Assembly (NCBI RefSeq): GCF_033958435.1
Contig: NC_134137.1
Location: 229,627,501-229,691,500 of the forward strand
Reading direction: 5' to 3'
DNA length: 64,000 bases
Origin: Carettochelys insculpta
Taxonomy: Eukaryota; Chordata; Testudines; Carettochelyidae
The position numbers were made by a program, and so were the translations under genes. This document shows positions 31,616 through 44,368 of the stretch, piece by piece. The notes under the pieces are model-generated. The model was given only the letters and a program-made list of their open reading frames with translations, was not told the origin of the DNA and searched no databases. The number at the start of each line of letters is the position of its first letter. Positions within the stretch are counted from its first letter, which is position 1.

Positions 31616-33317
31616 GGCCTGAGATTGAGGGGTTGGCGGGGAGGAGGGGGCTGGGCTGCTTTCTTTGGCCTGAGCATGAGCCAAATTTTTAAAGATATTT
31701 AGGCTCTTAATGATGCATTTAGGTGGGCCTAGAGGGATTGTCAAATGCACCCAGGTCCCTAATTCACAACTAGAAGCTTCTGAACATCCCACCTATTGTC
31801 CAGCTGAAACTTTGCTCACTTAAATACCTTTGAAAATCTGTCCTCAAAGTCTTTAGGCCAGGAACAGTGTCTTGTACTTCCACATAAAGCGCATTATGGT
31901 ACTACATAACCACATAGCAAACACATTTCCAGTTCCTGTATTTTAGGATTTTACTCCACAGGATGGTTTTCCCATTCTGTTTGCTTCAGGTCCTTATTCT
32001 ATACTCATCCTCAGTAACTGGCATGTGGCAAGTAATCAGCAAACATATGGTACATTTAGATATCGCAAGCCCTGCTCCACAGTCTCATCCAAAATCTGAG
32101 AGAAAGATAAAGCTCCCAGAAAAGATCGTGGCAGCAAAATAGTTAAGTGGTTGCATATTAAATATTTGTTCCTCGTCTGCAGTCATGGTACCCATGTCAT
32201 GAAGCAAACCTGCCAGAATGTCTATCTAGCGTTGTAAAGACTGCTATGTCAGTCTCCGAACCAAAGCTAAACACATGATGACCACTGAAAGCAGGACACC
32301 AGTGCCTGGGAAACTAAATAAATATATGCACACAGCCATCCATCACTGCCATCTGGAAAAGATTGGGCTGAACGTCTTCCTGTCAGGATCTGCTACAGTA
32401 TTTATTTGTGTAGCTGAGCTACAGCTTTGGGGAGTTCAGCAAAATATTTGTCAGTGATGATTTGGTGAGAAGATTTGAGGCCAATTGCAAGGCTACAATT
32501 AACCCCCCTATTCAAATTTGCAAAATAACTATTCCAATTAATGGCTATGTTCCCTTTTTCCATGAAGGATCTCCACATTTGTGGAAACAACGTGTGAGAG
32601 GTGATCTCACTTTGGTGCTACGTACATATGTTAACTGAACCCCATGGATGATCTCCAGTTGGTGACATATACAGGTGTAAAGAACTCATGATGGATGATG
32701 TTGCTTCTTTTACATACATACATATAGATATATAAACTGGGTCAAAAGTAGGAGCCAAGCTTAACACAAATAATCTAACTTTTCCTTCTAACGTCATAAC
32801 ATTAGTAAGATAGAAAATGTCAATACAGAGGAGTAGAAGCTAGGGGAAGGGAGGAGGCTAATGCCAGCCAGCAATGGACAGTGTGTTGATCACATTTTTA
32901 TGTGAGGCTGTGAGAAATGAAAACAGTTAAAGACAAATGTGCTTCAGACTATCAAGAAAGGGAGAGAATGAGAAGAAAATATTCCTAACCAGCACACACC
33001 AAATTGAAATCACAAGAGACCAGTTTATGGGCAGGTTTTACCTATGCCAATATCTGGTGGGTAACACATTCGTTGAGTCAAATAGGTATCAAATACATAT
33101 CTAAATTATGTATGATCCAGAAATTAGTGGCTCCAGTCAGAGAAGAGAACATTCTAACTTTGCTACTTACCAAGAGAGGGGAACAGGTGGAGAAGGTGAG
33201 AAGAGGGACATTTAGAAGGTGATTCCTGTAAGATATATGAGTGAAGAAGAAAGGGAATTGCTATATTAATCAGTATGTGGATAAGAAAGGAAAATGTTGG
33301 GAAATAAACAAATGTAG
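31616..33317. other. Unassigned DNA
   Basis: AT-rich, with short TA-rich runs (for example about 32712-32735). No gene or clear repeat family is recognised. Confidence 0.5.
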
Positions 33318-33445
33318 GGCCAAATTCTTAGTTCCTTACTCAGAGTCTACTCACTGCTCACGCAGACCATCTCCAGCTGGCTCCTGTGGGGATTTACCTG
33401 AATAAGACCAGCATAAAACTGAGTTAGGACATCAGGGTTTGGTTA
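33318..33445. mobile_element. Short TIR element remnant (ancient MITE)
   Basis: It begins GGGCCAAATTCTTAGTTCCTT and ends CATCAGGGTTTGG, that is CCAAACCCTGATG on the other strand, with CTTACTCAG and CCTGAATAAG words mirrored inside. This fits a small, old amniote TIR element. No coding capacity. Confidence 0.45.
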
Positions 33446-34709
33446 CTAGTGAGTGCAGTGAAATGAATGGAAGTATGAAAATTGACTAGTGTGGAAGAAG
33501 GCTGGGTGCCCAGCTGGAGGAAGGTAAGAATGACATGGATGTACATGATTCCCTTCAAAACCTGGAAAAGCCAAGAAAAAATTTGTGCTGTCTGAAGCTG
33601 TATTCATATTGCCACGCTCCCCTATCTGTAATGTCAGCCTGAGAGCAGGAAAAGGGCAGAGAGCCCGGAACGTCTCTACAGGTGGCCTGTCCTTCAACAG
33701 ATCCCTGCAACCCTCCCCCAGTCAACCCAAGAAATTTTCATGAGGGGATCCTCAGAAATCTTTCCTCTCCCCAGAGCTTTCTCTTGCCAGAAGATGTGAT
33801 CAAGCACACTCTAATTTTAGCACAAAGGACTACAATTCTTCTAAGCAAATAGTTTCCAGAAAAAAAAACAGCCAATATATGTCACGTGGGACTGCTTGGA
33901 GAACTGAAATTTACAAAAATCGCTGTACTGTAAGTGAAAAGATTGGGAGTGAGCTAAGATTTAATAGGGAAAAGCAAATAATGCAGAACAACTTAATGCT
34001 ACTAAAGGGCCAAAGGAGAATAAAAAGGGATGTTATAAATGCACCACGGCAAAGAAGTAGTATGGGAGAGAGTTTAAGTCTGCTAAAAATGAAGAAATGG
34101 ATGAAATTAATGGTGATTCATAAGAGCCAAGATCCTGAATTAATTTTTAAAATCTATCTTCCACAAGAAAATGAAAGAAAGTAACTAAGCAACTAAAGAA
34201 ACAACTATTGAAAATAAGCAGCTCCTTAAGTCCAATGTTATAGACAGAAGGATGATCCTTAAAGACAACTATTTAAATAACTTTCAATTTTCCACTTTAT
34301 CACCCTAATTACAGTAAACATTGGCACTCATAATTTTAGATGGAGACATTAATTCCTAGTGCTGATCAAGTGACTAAACCAGAAAGAGGACCAATGACTG
34401 AGCCAGGAATAGAATCACATTAGTGCACATTTTTAAATCTAAAAAAGTGAATAATTTGCACCAAAGAGTTTGAAAAAAATTGGCCAAGGGCAGCATTCCC
34501 TGTATAATGTATGCCTTTGTGGCTGCTAAGGAGAGATTCCACTGCCACCCAGCTGAGTAGCAGAGCATCCACAGATAGATTTTGTGTTTATGCTGATGGT
34601 GCACATTCAAACATGCCTCAGTGCACATAAAATTATTCCACACATGGATGGAAAAAATCCATACATAATTGGAAGATTAGAGTTAACACTGGCCAAGGGG
34701 CTATCTGAA
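33446..34709. other. Unassigned DNA
   Basis: No recognised gene or repeat. Short frames on both strands (33446-33697 minus, 33879-34184 plus) lack any domain. Confidence 0.5.
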
Positions 34710-34758
34710 TCACTTCTCATCACAGCACCCCAGTCCCACGCACTCCAATGGGGAAGAC

Positions 34759-35340
34759 GTGCCGCCTACAATGGCTTACCCGCAGCCGCCTCCACCATGG
34801 TTTGTGAGCCACTATCCTTATCCACAAGAGCCTGCTCCTCACTGGTTGCCCCACTCCCATGCTCCACTGGCTCTGTCCACTATGTCCAGGGACTGTCCTG
34901 TGTTGCCACAGCCCACCACATCAGTGACATATCCCCCATTCCAGTGCTCCAAGGCAGAGGACTTCATGTCAGAGGGTGAAGACAAGTCCTTGTTGCACCA
35001 CTCCTTGTCTTCACCAGACAATGTGGTGATCTCAGTCTCACCTGCCCCTATGGATGACTCAAGGGCTTTCCAGGAGCTATTTTGGTGGGTGGCCCAGGCT
35101 GAGGAGAAGGACCTGCAGGAGGTGCTGGTCAAGCAGTGTAGACTTCTCCGCACCCAGCAGCCTCCCACCTCCTCCAGAATTGCGTTGCCTATGGACAGGG
35201 CAATAATGGACCCCACAAACTTCATCTGACAGATGCCAGCATCCATTCCTCCCACCCACAAGAGCGTTGACAAATGGTATTTTGTGGCCTCCAAGGAGGC
35301 GGAGTTCCTACTCACCCATCCACAACCAAATTAACTAGTG
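34759..35340 (+). pseudogene. DIRS copy C gag-like middle segment
   Basis: A frame open from 34759 to 35229 reads through AFQELFWWVAQAEEKDLQEV, LVKQCRLLRTQQPP and AIMDPTNF, then a TGA, and continues in frame as QMPASIPPTHKSVDKWYFVA and EFLLTHPQPN to a stop. It matches copies A and D. The start of gag is absent. It is a decayed fragment, less damaged than copy A. Confidence 0.75.
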
Positions 35341-35852
35341 GTTAACACTGCCTGTAATAAGGCCAAGTCCTTTCATTCCACTCCTCAGGTCAAGGCAAGC
35401 AAAAAGTGGGACATCATGGGGCGCAAAGTTTATTTTTCTTCAAGTGTCCCCATGGCTGCTCCACCTTAGGTGTCAGGCTTGCCCTGGCGCTGCAGATCGG
35501 AAATCTTCATAGCAGTTTTCCGTCAGACCTCATGTGCACAGGTTCCAATGCGACATTTCGCACCCTTTCAGTCATGTGCATGGTCCAAACTCAGCCAGCT
35601 CCTCTCAACCGCCAGCCTTAAGCTCTGTTTTATCTTCCTCTTCTTCTTGGTTTGTTTTACCTGAAATAAAAACTGTTATGGTTTAGTTTAGAATTATAGT
35701 TAAAGTTAAAAGTTTAAAGCTTGAAGTTTAAAGTTTTTTAAATTAAGTTAGGCTACAAGTTACCAGTTAAGCCTTATTGGCAACCCTTGCAGAGCAAACA
35801 GACTCCTTCAGTTCTGTTTAAAATATATATTTTTACAAGTTAAGAGAAGCTG

Positions 35853-38588
35853 ATATAATCATAGAATAGTAGGACTGGAAGGGACCTTGAGAGGCCATCG
35901 AGTCCAGCCCCCTGCCCCCACGGCAGGACCAAGCACTTTCTAGACCATCCCTGAAAGCCATCTATCTTACCACTTCTTAAATATCTCCAGTGATGGAGAT
36001 TCTACCACCTCCCTTGGCAATTTGTTCCAGTGTTTGATCACCCTGACAGTTAGGAACTTTTTCCTAATGTCCAACCTGAACCTCCCCTGCTGCAATTTAA
36101 GTCCATTGCCTCTTGTTCTATCCTCAGAGGCAAGGAAGAACAAGTTCCCTCCCTCTTCCTTATGACACCCTTTTAGATACCTGAAAACTGCTATCACGTG
36201 CCCCCTCAATCTTCTCTTTTCCAAACTAAATAAGCCCAATTCTCTCAGCCTTCCTTCATAGGTCATGTTCTCTAGACCTTTGATCATTCTCGTTGCTCTC
36301 CTCTGGACCCTCTCCAATTTCTCCACATCCTTCCTGAACTGCGGTGCCCAGAACTGGACACAATACTCCAGCTGAGGCCTAATCAGTGCAGAGTAGAGTG
36401 GGAGAATGACTTCTCGTGTTTTGTTCACAACACACCTGTTTATGCATCCTAGAATCATGTTTGCTTTTTTTGCAACAGCATCACACTATTGATTCATATT
36501 TAACTTGTGGTCCTCTATAACCCCTAGATACCTTTCTGCTGTACTCATTCCTAGGCAGTCCTTTCCCATTCTGTATGTGTGACACTGATTGTTCCTTCCT
36601 AAGTGGAGCCCTTTGCATTTGTCCTTATTAAACTTCATCCTGTTTACCTCAGCCCATTTCTCCAGTTTATCCAGATCCTTTTGAATTATGACCCTATCCT
36701 CCAAAGAAGTTGCAACCCCTCCCAGCTTGGTATCATCTGCAAACTTAATAAGTGTACTTTCTATGTCAATATCTAAATCGTTAATGAAGATATTGAACAG
36801 AACCGGTCCTAAAACAGACCCCTGCGGAACCCCACTAGTTATACTTTTCCAAAAGGATTGAAAGCCATTAATAACTACTCTCTGGGTATGGTTATCCAGC
36901 CAGTTGTTCACCCACCTTATAGTAGCCCCATCTAAGTTGTATTTGAGTAGTTTATTGATAAGTATATTATGTGAGACCGTGTCAAATGCTTTACTGAAGT
37001 CTAAGTATATCACATCCACCGCTTCTCCCTTATCCACAAGGCTCATTATTCTATCAAAGAAAGCTACTAGATTGGTTTGACATGATCTGTTTTTAACAAA
37101 ACCATGCTGGCTGTTCCCTATCACCTTACCACCTTCCAACTGCTTGCAGATGATTTCTTTAATGACCTGCTCCATTATCTTTCCTGGCACAGAAGTTAAG
37201 CTGACTGGCCTGTAGTTTCCTGGGTTATTCTTGTTCCCCTTTTTATAAATGGGTACTATATTTACCCTTTTCCAGTCTTCTGGAATCTCTCCCGTCTCCC
37301 ATGATTTTCCAAAAATGATTGCTAAAGGCTCAGATGCCTCTTCTATCAGCTCCTTGAGGATTCTAGGATGCATTTCATCAGGCCCTGGTGATTTTCAGGC
37401 ATCCAATTTTTCAAAGTAAATTTTAATTTGTTCTTTTCGTATTTCAACTTCTAAACCTATCCCTTTTTCACTAGCATTCTCTATGTCAGGCATTCCTTCA
37501 GATTTCTCAGTGAAGACCGAAACAAAGAAATCATTAAACATCTCTGCCATTTCCAAATTCCCTGTTACTGTTTCTCCCTCGTCACTAACCAATGGCCCTA
37601 CCCTCTCCTTGGTCTTCCTCTTGTTACCAATGTATTTGTAAAAAGCCTTCTTGTTTCCCTTTATGCTTGTAGCTAGCTTGAGCTCATTTTGTGCCTTCGC
37701 CTTTCTAATCTTGCTCCTGCACACTCGTGTTCTTTGCGTATATTCATCCTTTGTAATTTGTCCTAGTTTCCATTTCTTATACGATTCCTTTTTTAGTTTG
37801 AGATCATGCAAGATCTCCTGGTTAAGCCAAGGCAGTCTTGTGCCATGTTTTCTATCTTTCCTACACAGCGGGATAGCTTGCTTTAGGGCCTTCAATAATG
37901 TCCCTTTGAAAAACTGCCAACTCTCCTCAGCCGTTTTTCCCCTCAGTTTAGCTTCCCATGGGACCTTACCTACCAGCTGTCTGAGTTTACCAAAATCTGC
38001 CTTCCTGAAATCCATTATCTCTATTCTACTGTTTTCCCTTCTACCCTTCCTTAGAACTGTGAACTCTATGATTTCATCATCGCTTTCACCCAAGCATCCT
38101 TCCACTTTCAAATTCTCAATAATTTCCTCCCTATTTGTTAAAATTAGATCTAGAACAGCTTCCCCCCGCTAGCTTTTTCAACCATTTGGAATAAAAAGTT
38201 GTCTGCAATGCAATCCAATAATTTATTGGACAGTCTGTCCCCTGCTGTATTAGTTTTCCAACATATACCTGGATAGTTGAAGTCCCCCATCACCACCAAA
38301 TTCTGGGCCCTGGATGATTTTGTTAGCTGTTTAAAGAAAGCCTCATCCACCTCTTCCACCTGGCTAGGGGGCCTGTAGTAGATGCCTAGTAGGACCTCAT
38401 CCTTGTTTTTAACTCCTCTGAGTCTGACCCAGAGACTTTCAACCCGTCCATCTCCTACGTCCATCTCCACCTCTGTCCAGGTGTGTACATTTTTAATATA
38501 CAAGGCAACACCTCCTCCCTTCTTTCCCTGCCTGTCCTTCCTAAGCAGGCTGTACCCTTCAATACCAACATTCCAATCATGAGTATTA
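35853..38588 (-). mobile_element. CR1 LINE, 2.7 kb, nearly intact ORF2, minus strand
   Basis: The 3' end is at 35853 (CTATTCTATGAT read on the minus strand), followed by a 3' UTR of about 110 bp. The 5' end is truncated inside the endonuclease domain at about 38588, roughly 10 bp before the gag start codon of DIRS copy D. It is in good condition (see next entry) and inserted in the leader of copy D. It is the youngest LINE in the window. Confidence 0.93.
35967..38586 (-). pseudogene. CR1 ORF2: endonuclease (partial) and reverse transcriptase, three lesions
   Basis: Read right to left. The endonuclease part 38586-38150 contains [21 protein letters not shown] and [10 protein letters not shown]. 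38111-37395 is the linker between endonuclease and RT ([20 protein letters not shown]). 37373-36486 is the RT, with DWKRVNIVPIYKKGNKNNPG, YRPVSLTSVPGK, YLDFSKAFDTVSH, SGVPQGSVLGPVLFNIFIND and catalytic FADDTKLGG. 36458-35967 is the C-terminus ([29 protein letters not shown]). The breaks are a frameshift in a G/C run near 38165, a stop just after LDA at 37394-37392, and a TAG after HKLNMNQ near 36486. The protein nicks target DNA and copies element RNA. Truncation plus these lesions make the copy inactive. Confidence 0.92.
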
Positions 38589-38598
38589 TCCCACCATC

Positions 38599-40896
38599 AT
38601 GCCCACCACCATTGGTTTTAAAAAATGTGACACTTGCCACAAGGCAATGCCTGGCTTGGATGGTGACTCCAAATGTATTCAGTGTTTGGGAGAAGGGCAC
38701 GTTCCCCAGAAGTGCTTGCATTGTTCAAAACTTACCACACGGGCTCAGAAAGACAGGGAAATGCAGTTGCGCATGATCCTGTTCGACAAGGCCCTCCAGC
38801 CATCTTCTCTTGAAAGTGCTGAGCCTTCCCAAGATAGCCAGCACAAGCACAGGGCGCTTTCTTCTGAAGCTGCCGCACACAAGTGACCAAGAGCCTCCCC
38901 GACTCGATCGTTGCCTAGGTTGCCCAGAGGAATGACAAGTGAGGCAAAGGGTGTTACTAAAGTGGTCTCTGATGCATCTAAAAAAGCCAAGACCAAGAGA
39001 AGGGTCCCTTCAATGGCACCGGGATGCAAAGTGGAACCAGGAAGTAGATCAGTTCCAGACCGTTCAAAGTCAGCACTGATGGTCTTTGCACTGCAACGTT
39101 CAGCACCAAGGGCCCCAAGTCCAGCAGCACCATCGGCTCTGGCACTAATGAAGGCATCAGCTCATGTGACACCAACCACAGCACTGACCCCTGCGGCACC
39201 TGCTGTAACTGCACCTAGCCGTGAATCATTGGCACCAAGCGTTCTGGTGCCAGGTATTGTTCAACCTGCTATGGAGCTGACTAAAGGACCAGAACCAGAA
39301 AGGATCACAAGCATTCCAAACCCACGTCTAAATGCAAGCACAGGCGCACTCCCAAGCCTTCCCGGCACCACTCATTGTCACCACCTGTCTCAGTTACTTC
39401 ACAGCTAACTCCAGGACGGTATTCGATTCCATCACTGTTCTTACGTCACTTGTCATCTTACCACAGATCGAAGTCACCTTCACTGTTCTTTCAGCCACAA
39501 TCTCCTTCTTTGTACAAAGTTGAATCACAGCAGCACCAACATAGCCACCCCTCCATTTCACCACCTCCTTCGTCTAGGCATTCACAATCCTATTTATCAC
39601 ACAGGCAGGGTTATACGTACCACTCCCTGCACAGATGCTACTTGCCTGCTAGGCACCATTATTGCTGTGCTAGACCCCGAGACGATGAGATGTGTTACCA
39701 TTGGGATTGGGAGGTACATGCATGACAAGAGTCACCAAAGAGATATTCTGTGGCATCCTGGTCACCCAGCCCATCTCTGGTAGCTCCACCACCATTGGAA
39801 CCTCAGCCTCCATCCCCTCCTTCTCTGTCGTGGGAAGAGGAGGCTCGTTTCTTGGACACTGATGCTCCTCCTAGACTACCTTCTCCAACTGATGCTTCTT
39901 CATCTTCACCAGACAAGGTGGTCATTCCTGGTAATACAACTCCCCCGATGATCTCCAGGAATTTCAAGATCTGTTCTGGAGAGTGGCAGTACACAGAGTG
40001 TTAAACTGGGAGAAATTCAAGAGAGGAAACAAGGGCTTTTAAAGAACCTGAGACCCCCAGTTTCCTCTAAGATTGCCATCCCTCATGGAAAGGCTATCGT
40101 GGAAGCAGCTGACAATATATGGCAGATGCCAGCCTCCAATCCTGCTACCAATGAAAGGGTGGATAAGAAATATTTTGTCACTTCCACGGGTACAGAGTAC
40201 CTGTTCACCCACTCCCAACGAAACTTGCTGGTGGTGGAATCTTCTCAGCAGAGAGCCAAAGCACCACACTCTAAGTCCACTGACAAGGATTCTAAGTGTT
40301 TTGACCTTTTAGGTGGAAAAATTAACTCTTCCTGCACTCTACTTCTATGGATGGCCAATTATGTGGCACATCTTTCCAATCACAACTTTGACAATTACTC
40401 CAAGCTTACATCCTTAATGGAGTACTTACCAGACTTGAAAAAGCCCTTGCTTAAAGTCATCATCCAGGAAGGTTATTCGGCTTCCAGGGCCAGTGTCCAG
40501 ATTGCCCTTGACGTGGCTGATATGGCAGCTCGATCTACAGCCATGGCAATAGTTATGAGAAGGGCATCTTGGTTCCAGATTTTGGGCACCCCCAAAGAGC
40601 TCCAAAGCAAAGTGGAGGATCTGCCCTTTGACAAACAAAAGCTTTTCGCTGAATCTATGGATACGGTGCTACACTCAAGCAAAGACTCCCATACTACCCT
40701 GAGAACCTTGGGTATGTACACCTTGCCATTCAGGCACAGATGGTTTGTTCCATATCAAAGAAGATGCTCCCACCCTTTTCAAAGACAATTCCAACAGAGG
40801 CAATACGACCAATCTAGGCCTCCTCAAAGACCACCAAGGTGTAGGAGCAACCAGCATCGTAGCCAACAACAACAACAAACCAGACAGCAAGTTTGA
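38599..40896 (+). pseudogene. DIRS copy D gag-like region
   Basis: It starts at ATG 38599 with the same Cys-rich N-terminus as copy B: FKKCDTCHKAMP, CIQCLGEGHVPQKC, LHCSKL, KDREMQLR. The frame meets a TGA at 38884-38886, then stays open to 39408. It shifts near 39380 into 39375-39725, and again into 39750-40004. The C-terminal gag half is 40099-40896 (IWQMPASNPATNERVDKKYF, SASRASVQIALDVADMAARS, then a Gln/Arg-rich tail). The alternation of long open segments with single lesions shows moderate age. The Gln-rich end may bind nucleic acid. Confidence 0.75.
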
Positions 40897-40953
40897 CAGT
40901 GTCATCATGAGCTGCATTCCCACCAAAGTGACAATACTGCCTCATCCCTAAAG

Positions 40954-41660
40954 TTGTTCCATCACCACCTACAACCATACTTCAATCAATGGTCTCGAAT
41001 AACAACAGAAAGATGGGTGTTGGAAATGGTGTCTTCGGGTCCCTCTCCAGGCCATCCCATCCATCGCCCCACCTACCCCTTCGCTCTTCAGGGACCCCCT
41101 CATGAGACTGTACTTCAACAAGAAGTGGATCACCTCCTCGCTATAGGGGCAATGGAACCAGTACCAGACGAGTTCAGAGGGAGAGGCTTCTATTCGCAAT
41201 ACTTCCTCACCCAAAAGAAGTTGGGGAGGTGGAGGCCCATACTGGACCTTCAAAATTTAAACCATCATCTGTGAAAACAGCATTTCAAAGATGGTCACGT
41301 TGACCTCCATAATTCCTGTGCTAGATCGTAGTGATTGGTTTGCGGCTCTCGACCTCCAGTATGGCTACTTTCATATAATCATCCGTCTCGCTCACAGACA
41401 ATTTTTACAGTTCGTGGTGAGTGAGGCACACTTTCAGTACTGGATCCTACCCTTTGGTCTTGCCACAGCTCCCAGGGTATTCTCCAAGACCCTTGCAGAG
41501 GTTGCAGTGCACCTTCGATGACTAGACATTATCATCTTCCCATATATAGATGACTGTCCTATCAAAGGGGCCTTTCAAGCAGAAGTCACCACCATGATAC
41601 AGGTTACAAAAGCCACTTTTCATACATTGGGCCTCATCATAGACAACTAGAAATCGATTC
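40954..41660 (+). pseudogene. DIRS copy D reverse transcriptase, catalytic motif kept
   Basis: 40954-41274 contains YFLTQKKLGRWRPILDLQNL; a TGA and a frameshift follow. 41291-41521 contains MVTLTSIIPVLDRSDWFAAL, DLQYGYFHIIIRLAHRQFLQ and QYWILPFGLATAPRVFSKTL. After a TGA the frame continues as LDIIIFPYIDDCPIKG, with the catalytic tetrad Tyr-Ile-Asp-Asp at 41543-41554. Among the DIRS copies here only D keeps this tetrad. Three lesions prevent expression of an intact enzyme. Confidence 0.82.
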
Positions 41661-41938
41661 TGGAGCCCACACAAAACACAGAGTTTACCAGTGCATGATG
41701 AGACTCCATCACAGCCTGGGCGTACCTTCTGCTCCAGCATTACCGTACCATTCAAGATATCATTCATACGGTCTCTACAAGCCCGAAGGTGCAGATTATA
41801 ACTTGCTTGCAGCTCATGGGACACATGGCTGCCACTACTTATTTTTCCCAAAATACATGCCTGTAGTTTTGATGCATACAGTATTGCATAGCGACCATAT
41901 ACAGACCCATAAATCATGATTTTCACAAGTGGGTCACG

Positions 41939-42440
41939 GTGCCAAATGACATCCTTCAATCCTTGCAATGGTGGACAATGCCAGACAACCTACTCTTGGG
42001 CATCCCATTTCATCAGCCACAGCTGACCAAACTGATAATGACAGATGCCTCCCTCCTGGGGTGGGGAGCCCACCTCAATGGTCAGTCTGTGCAGGGCCAG
42101 TGGTCCACTACAGAGGCATCTCTCTGTATAAACCTATTGGAACTAAGAGTGATGCACAACGCCTGCAAACACTTTCTACCATGCATTTTTGGCATGCCTG
42201 TCAAAATACTTGCAGACAATATGGCTATGATGTACAACTTCAGTCGCCAAGGAGGAGCATGCTCCCAGTCTCTCTGTGCAGAGGCGATCCATCTGTGGAA
42301 CTGGTGCATTTGCAATGACATAATGCTGGTAGCTTCATACTTACTAGGCATCAACAATACGGAAGTGGATGCCTTGAGCAGATGCTTTACGCCAGAACAC
42401 GAATGGAAGATCCACTGCAGCTTTCTGCTCTCCATGTTTT
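41939..42440 (+). pseudogene. DIRS copy D RNase H
   Basis: A single open frame reads ITDASLLGWGAHLNGQSVQG (first catalytic Asp), ASLCINLLELRVMHNACKHF (catalytic Glu), LADNMAMMYNFSRQGG (catalytic Asp) and ASYLLGINNTEVDALSRCF. All expected acidic positions I can identify are present. This is the best preserved RNase H of the DIRS set. It is cut off after about 42420, before the recombinase. Confidence 0.8.
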
Positions 42441-42464
42441 GCCAACAGTCCGTGGCATCCCATC

Positions 42465-43160
42465 CAGCCTAAGCAGCAGTTTTGAGGGTTTGGTTGGGAA
42501 CCAGGTAGATTTTCCTGCTCCAGCCATCTCACAGTCTGGTCGCCATCCATTCCACTACCATCTCCACCCTTTTTTCCAATGCTGGGCTGCCATTACCTCA
42601 CACAAGTGGGTCCTGAAACTAGTGGCCTGGGGATATTCCATCCTGTTTACCTCTACCTCCCTACCCACCCTACTACCTTGTCCCTCTTCAGGGATCCTTC
42701 TCATGAGAATTTACTTGAGCAACAGGTGCAGCACCTCTTCCATCTGGGCACCACTGAGATGGACCCAGAAGAGTTTCAGGGCAGGGGGTTCTACTCCTCA
42801 TACTTCCTAACCCAGAAAAAGAATGGGGAGTGGAGGCCCACCTCTAACCTCTGGAGGCTCAACAAATATGTCCTCTATCAATGATTCAAGATGGTGACTC
42901 TCATGACCATTATACTGGCACTGGACAGAGATAATTGGCTCTTAGCTCTCAACCTACAGGATGCCTATTTCCACATCATAATCCAGTCAGCACAAAGGTG
43001 CTTCCTTTGTTTTATGGTGGGGTCCTCCCATTTGGGCTCTCCATCATGCCAAGGGTGTTTTCCAAGACTGGGCAGTCGTGGCCACCCACCTACATCATCA
43101 TGTGGTGATTATCTTCCCATATTGGGACAATTGACTCCTAAAAGGTCCTTTGTTTCTTGA
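42465..43160 (+). pseudogene. DIRS copy C reverse transcriptase, dead
   Basis: Blocks are KWVLKLVAWG (about 42605), MDPEEFQGRGFYSSYFLTQK (about 42760) and MVTLMTIILALDRDN (from 42891), followed by LQDAYFHIIIQSAQRCFL. At the catalytic tetrad position (about 43107) it reads Tyr-Trp-Asp-Asn and is followed by a TGA. A short deletion around 43030 shifts the frame. Confidence 0.78.
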
Positions 43161-43599
43161 GGCCCTTTGCACAGTAAGGGTCACCGCAGACCTCCTGCTC
43201 AGCCTCAGCTTCCACATAAACTAGAAGAAGTCCATGCTTCAACCCACGCAGTCTCTAGAGTTCACTGGGGCCCACATAAACACTAGCACTGCCAGGGCCA
43301 CTTTCCTGGTTCAAAGTTTCCAGGCCCTTCATGATCTCGTCATGGTGGTGTGAATATCTCCCACCATCACCGTAAGCATGTGCCTCAAGCTGCTGGGTCA
43401 CATGGCTGCCGCCACATATGTGGTCAAGTTAGTCAGACTGCACGTGCAGCACCTCCAGTCCTGGATGGCCACATGGTATGCCCCAGCCAGAGACCCGCTG
43501 TCCAAATCAGTGGCTGTTCTGCCACTCATTCTAACTTCCCTTCAGTGGTGGACATGTCTGGACAACATTCTGACTATGTTGCCATTCCACCAACCACCC

Positions 43600-44040
43600 C
43601 ACTCAATTACCCTTACTATGGATGCCTCCGTTATGGAATCCTGGGCCCACTTGGGTGCTCTTACGGTCTAGGGCAAATGGTCCTTCACCGAGCAAGCACT
43701 CCACATAAATCTACTGGGACTCAGTGCAAGACACTATGCTTGCCAGCATTTCCAACAGCACTTCTCACACAGAATGGTCAACATCCTCACAGACAACACC
43801 ACGTTCATGTATTATATCAATTGTCAGGGCAGGGTTCAGTCCCTGCCCCTGTCTGCAGAAGCCACAAAACTGTGGACTTCGTGTCTTCAGCACTACGTTA
43901 CTACAGTGGCCACATATCTCCTACGGACTTCCTCAGTCACTCGTTCAGTGATCACCTTGAGTGGGAAATCAACATGGTGGCCCTCAACCATGTGTTCCAA
44001 CTTTGGGGCCAGCCGTTCATAGACCTGTTTGCGACCTGAG
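43600..44040 (+). pseudogene. DIRS copy C RNase H
   Basis: Blocks are TLTMDASVMESWAHLGAL (about 43610-43665), MVNILTDNTTFMYYINCQGR (43774-43830) and LWTSCLQHYVTTVATYLLRT in separate frames. They correspond to copy D 42020-42350. Frame changes make it non-functional. Confidence 0.72.
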
Positions 44041-44368
44041 TCAACAGAAAGTGCCATCAGTACTGCTCCAGAGTGAGTCTGGGGAGGCACTCACTCGGAG
44101 ATGCCTTCACCATCAAATGGGATATGCCCCTTCTTTATGCATTTCCTCCCCTTCCCTTAATTCACAAGATGCTGGTCAAAGTCAGACTGGATCAGGCTCA
44201 CCTCATCCTGATAGCCCTGGCATGGTTGAAGCAAACTTGATATCCTTACAGGACCGGCTGTCAGTGACAACTCCATATCCCTTTGCTCCTTGCCTTGGAC
44301 TTCAACTGCACCCTTCACCTGATCCATTCCAGCTGCATCTTCATGTATAGCTCCTTCATGATTCCAGA

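Larger units (their letters stand above)
35431..42464 (+). mobile_element. DIRS-type retrotransposon copy D, 3'-deleted, interrupted by CR1
   Basis: The left end (TTTTTCTTCAAGTGTCCCCATGG, about 35433) matches the family terminus and continues through a leader to 35852. A CR1 element occupies 35853-38588. The coding part 38589-42464 holds gag-like, RT and RNase H regions. The tyrosine recombinase and right terminus are missing: RNase H ends around 42420 and copy C sequence begins at about 42465. It is inserted in copy C but is not complete. Confidence 0.75.

Noticed and set aside
31198..31622. Two overlapping plus-strand frames of 82-132 codons
   Set aside because: Produced by the GC-rich minisatellite; the periodic DNA explains the lack of stops.
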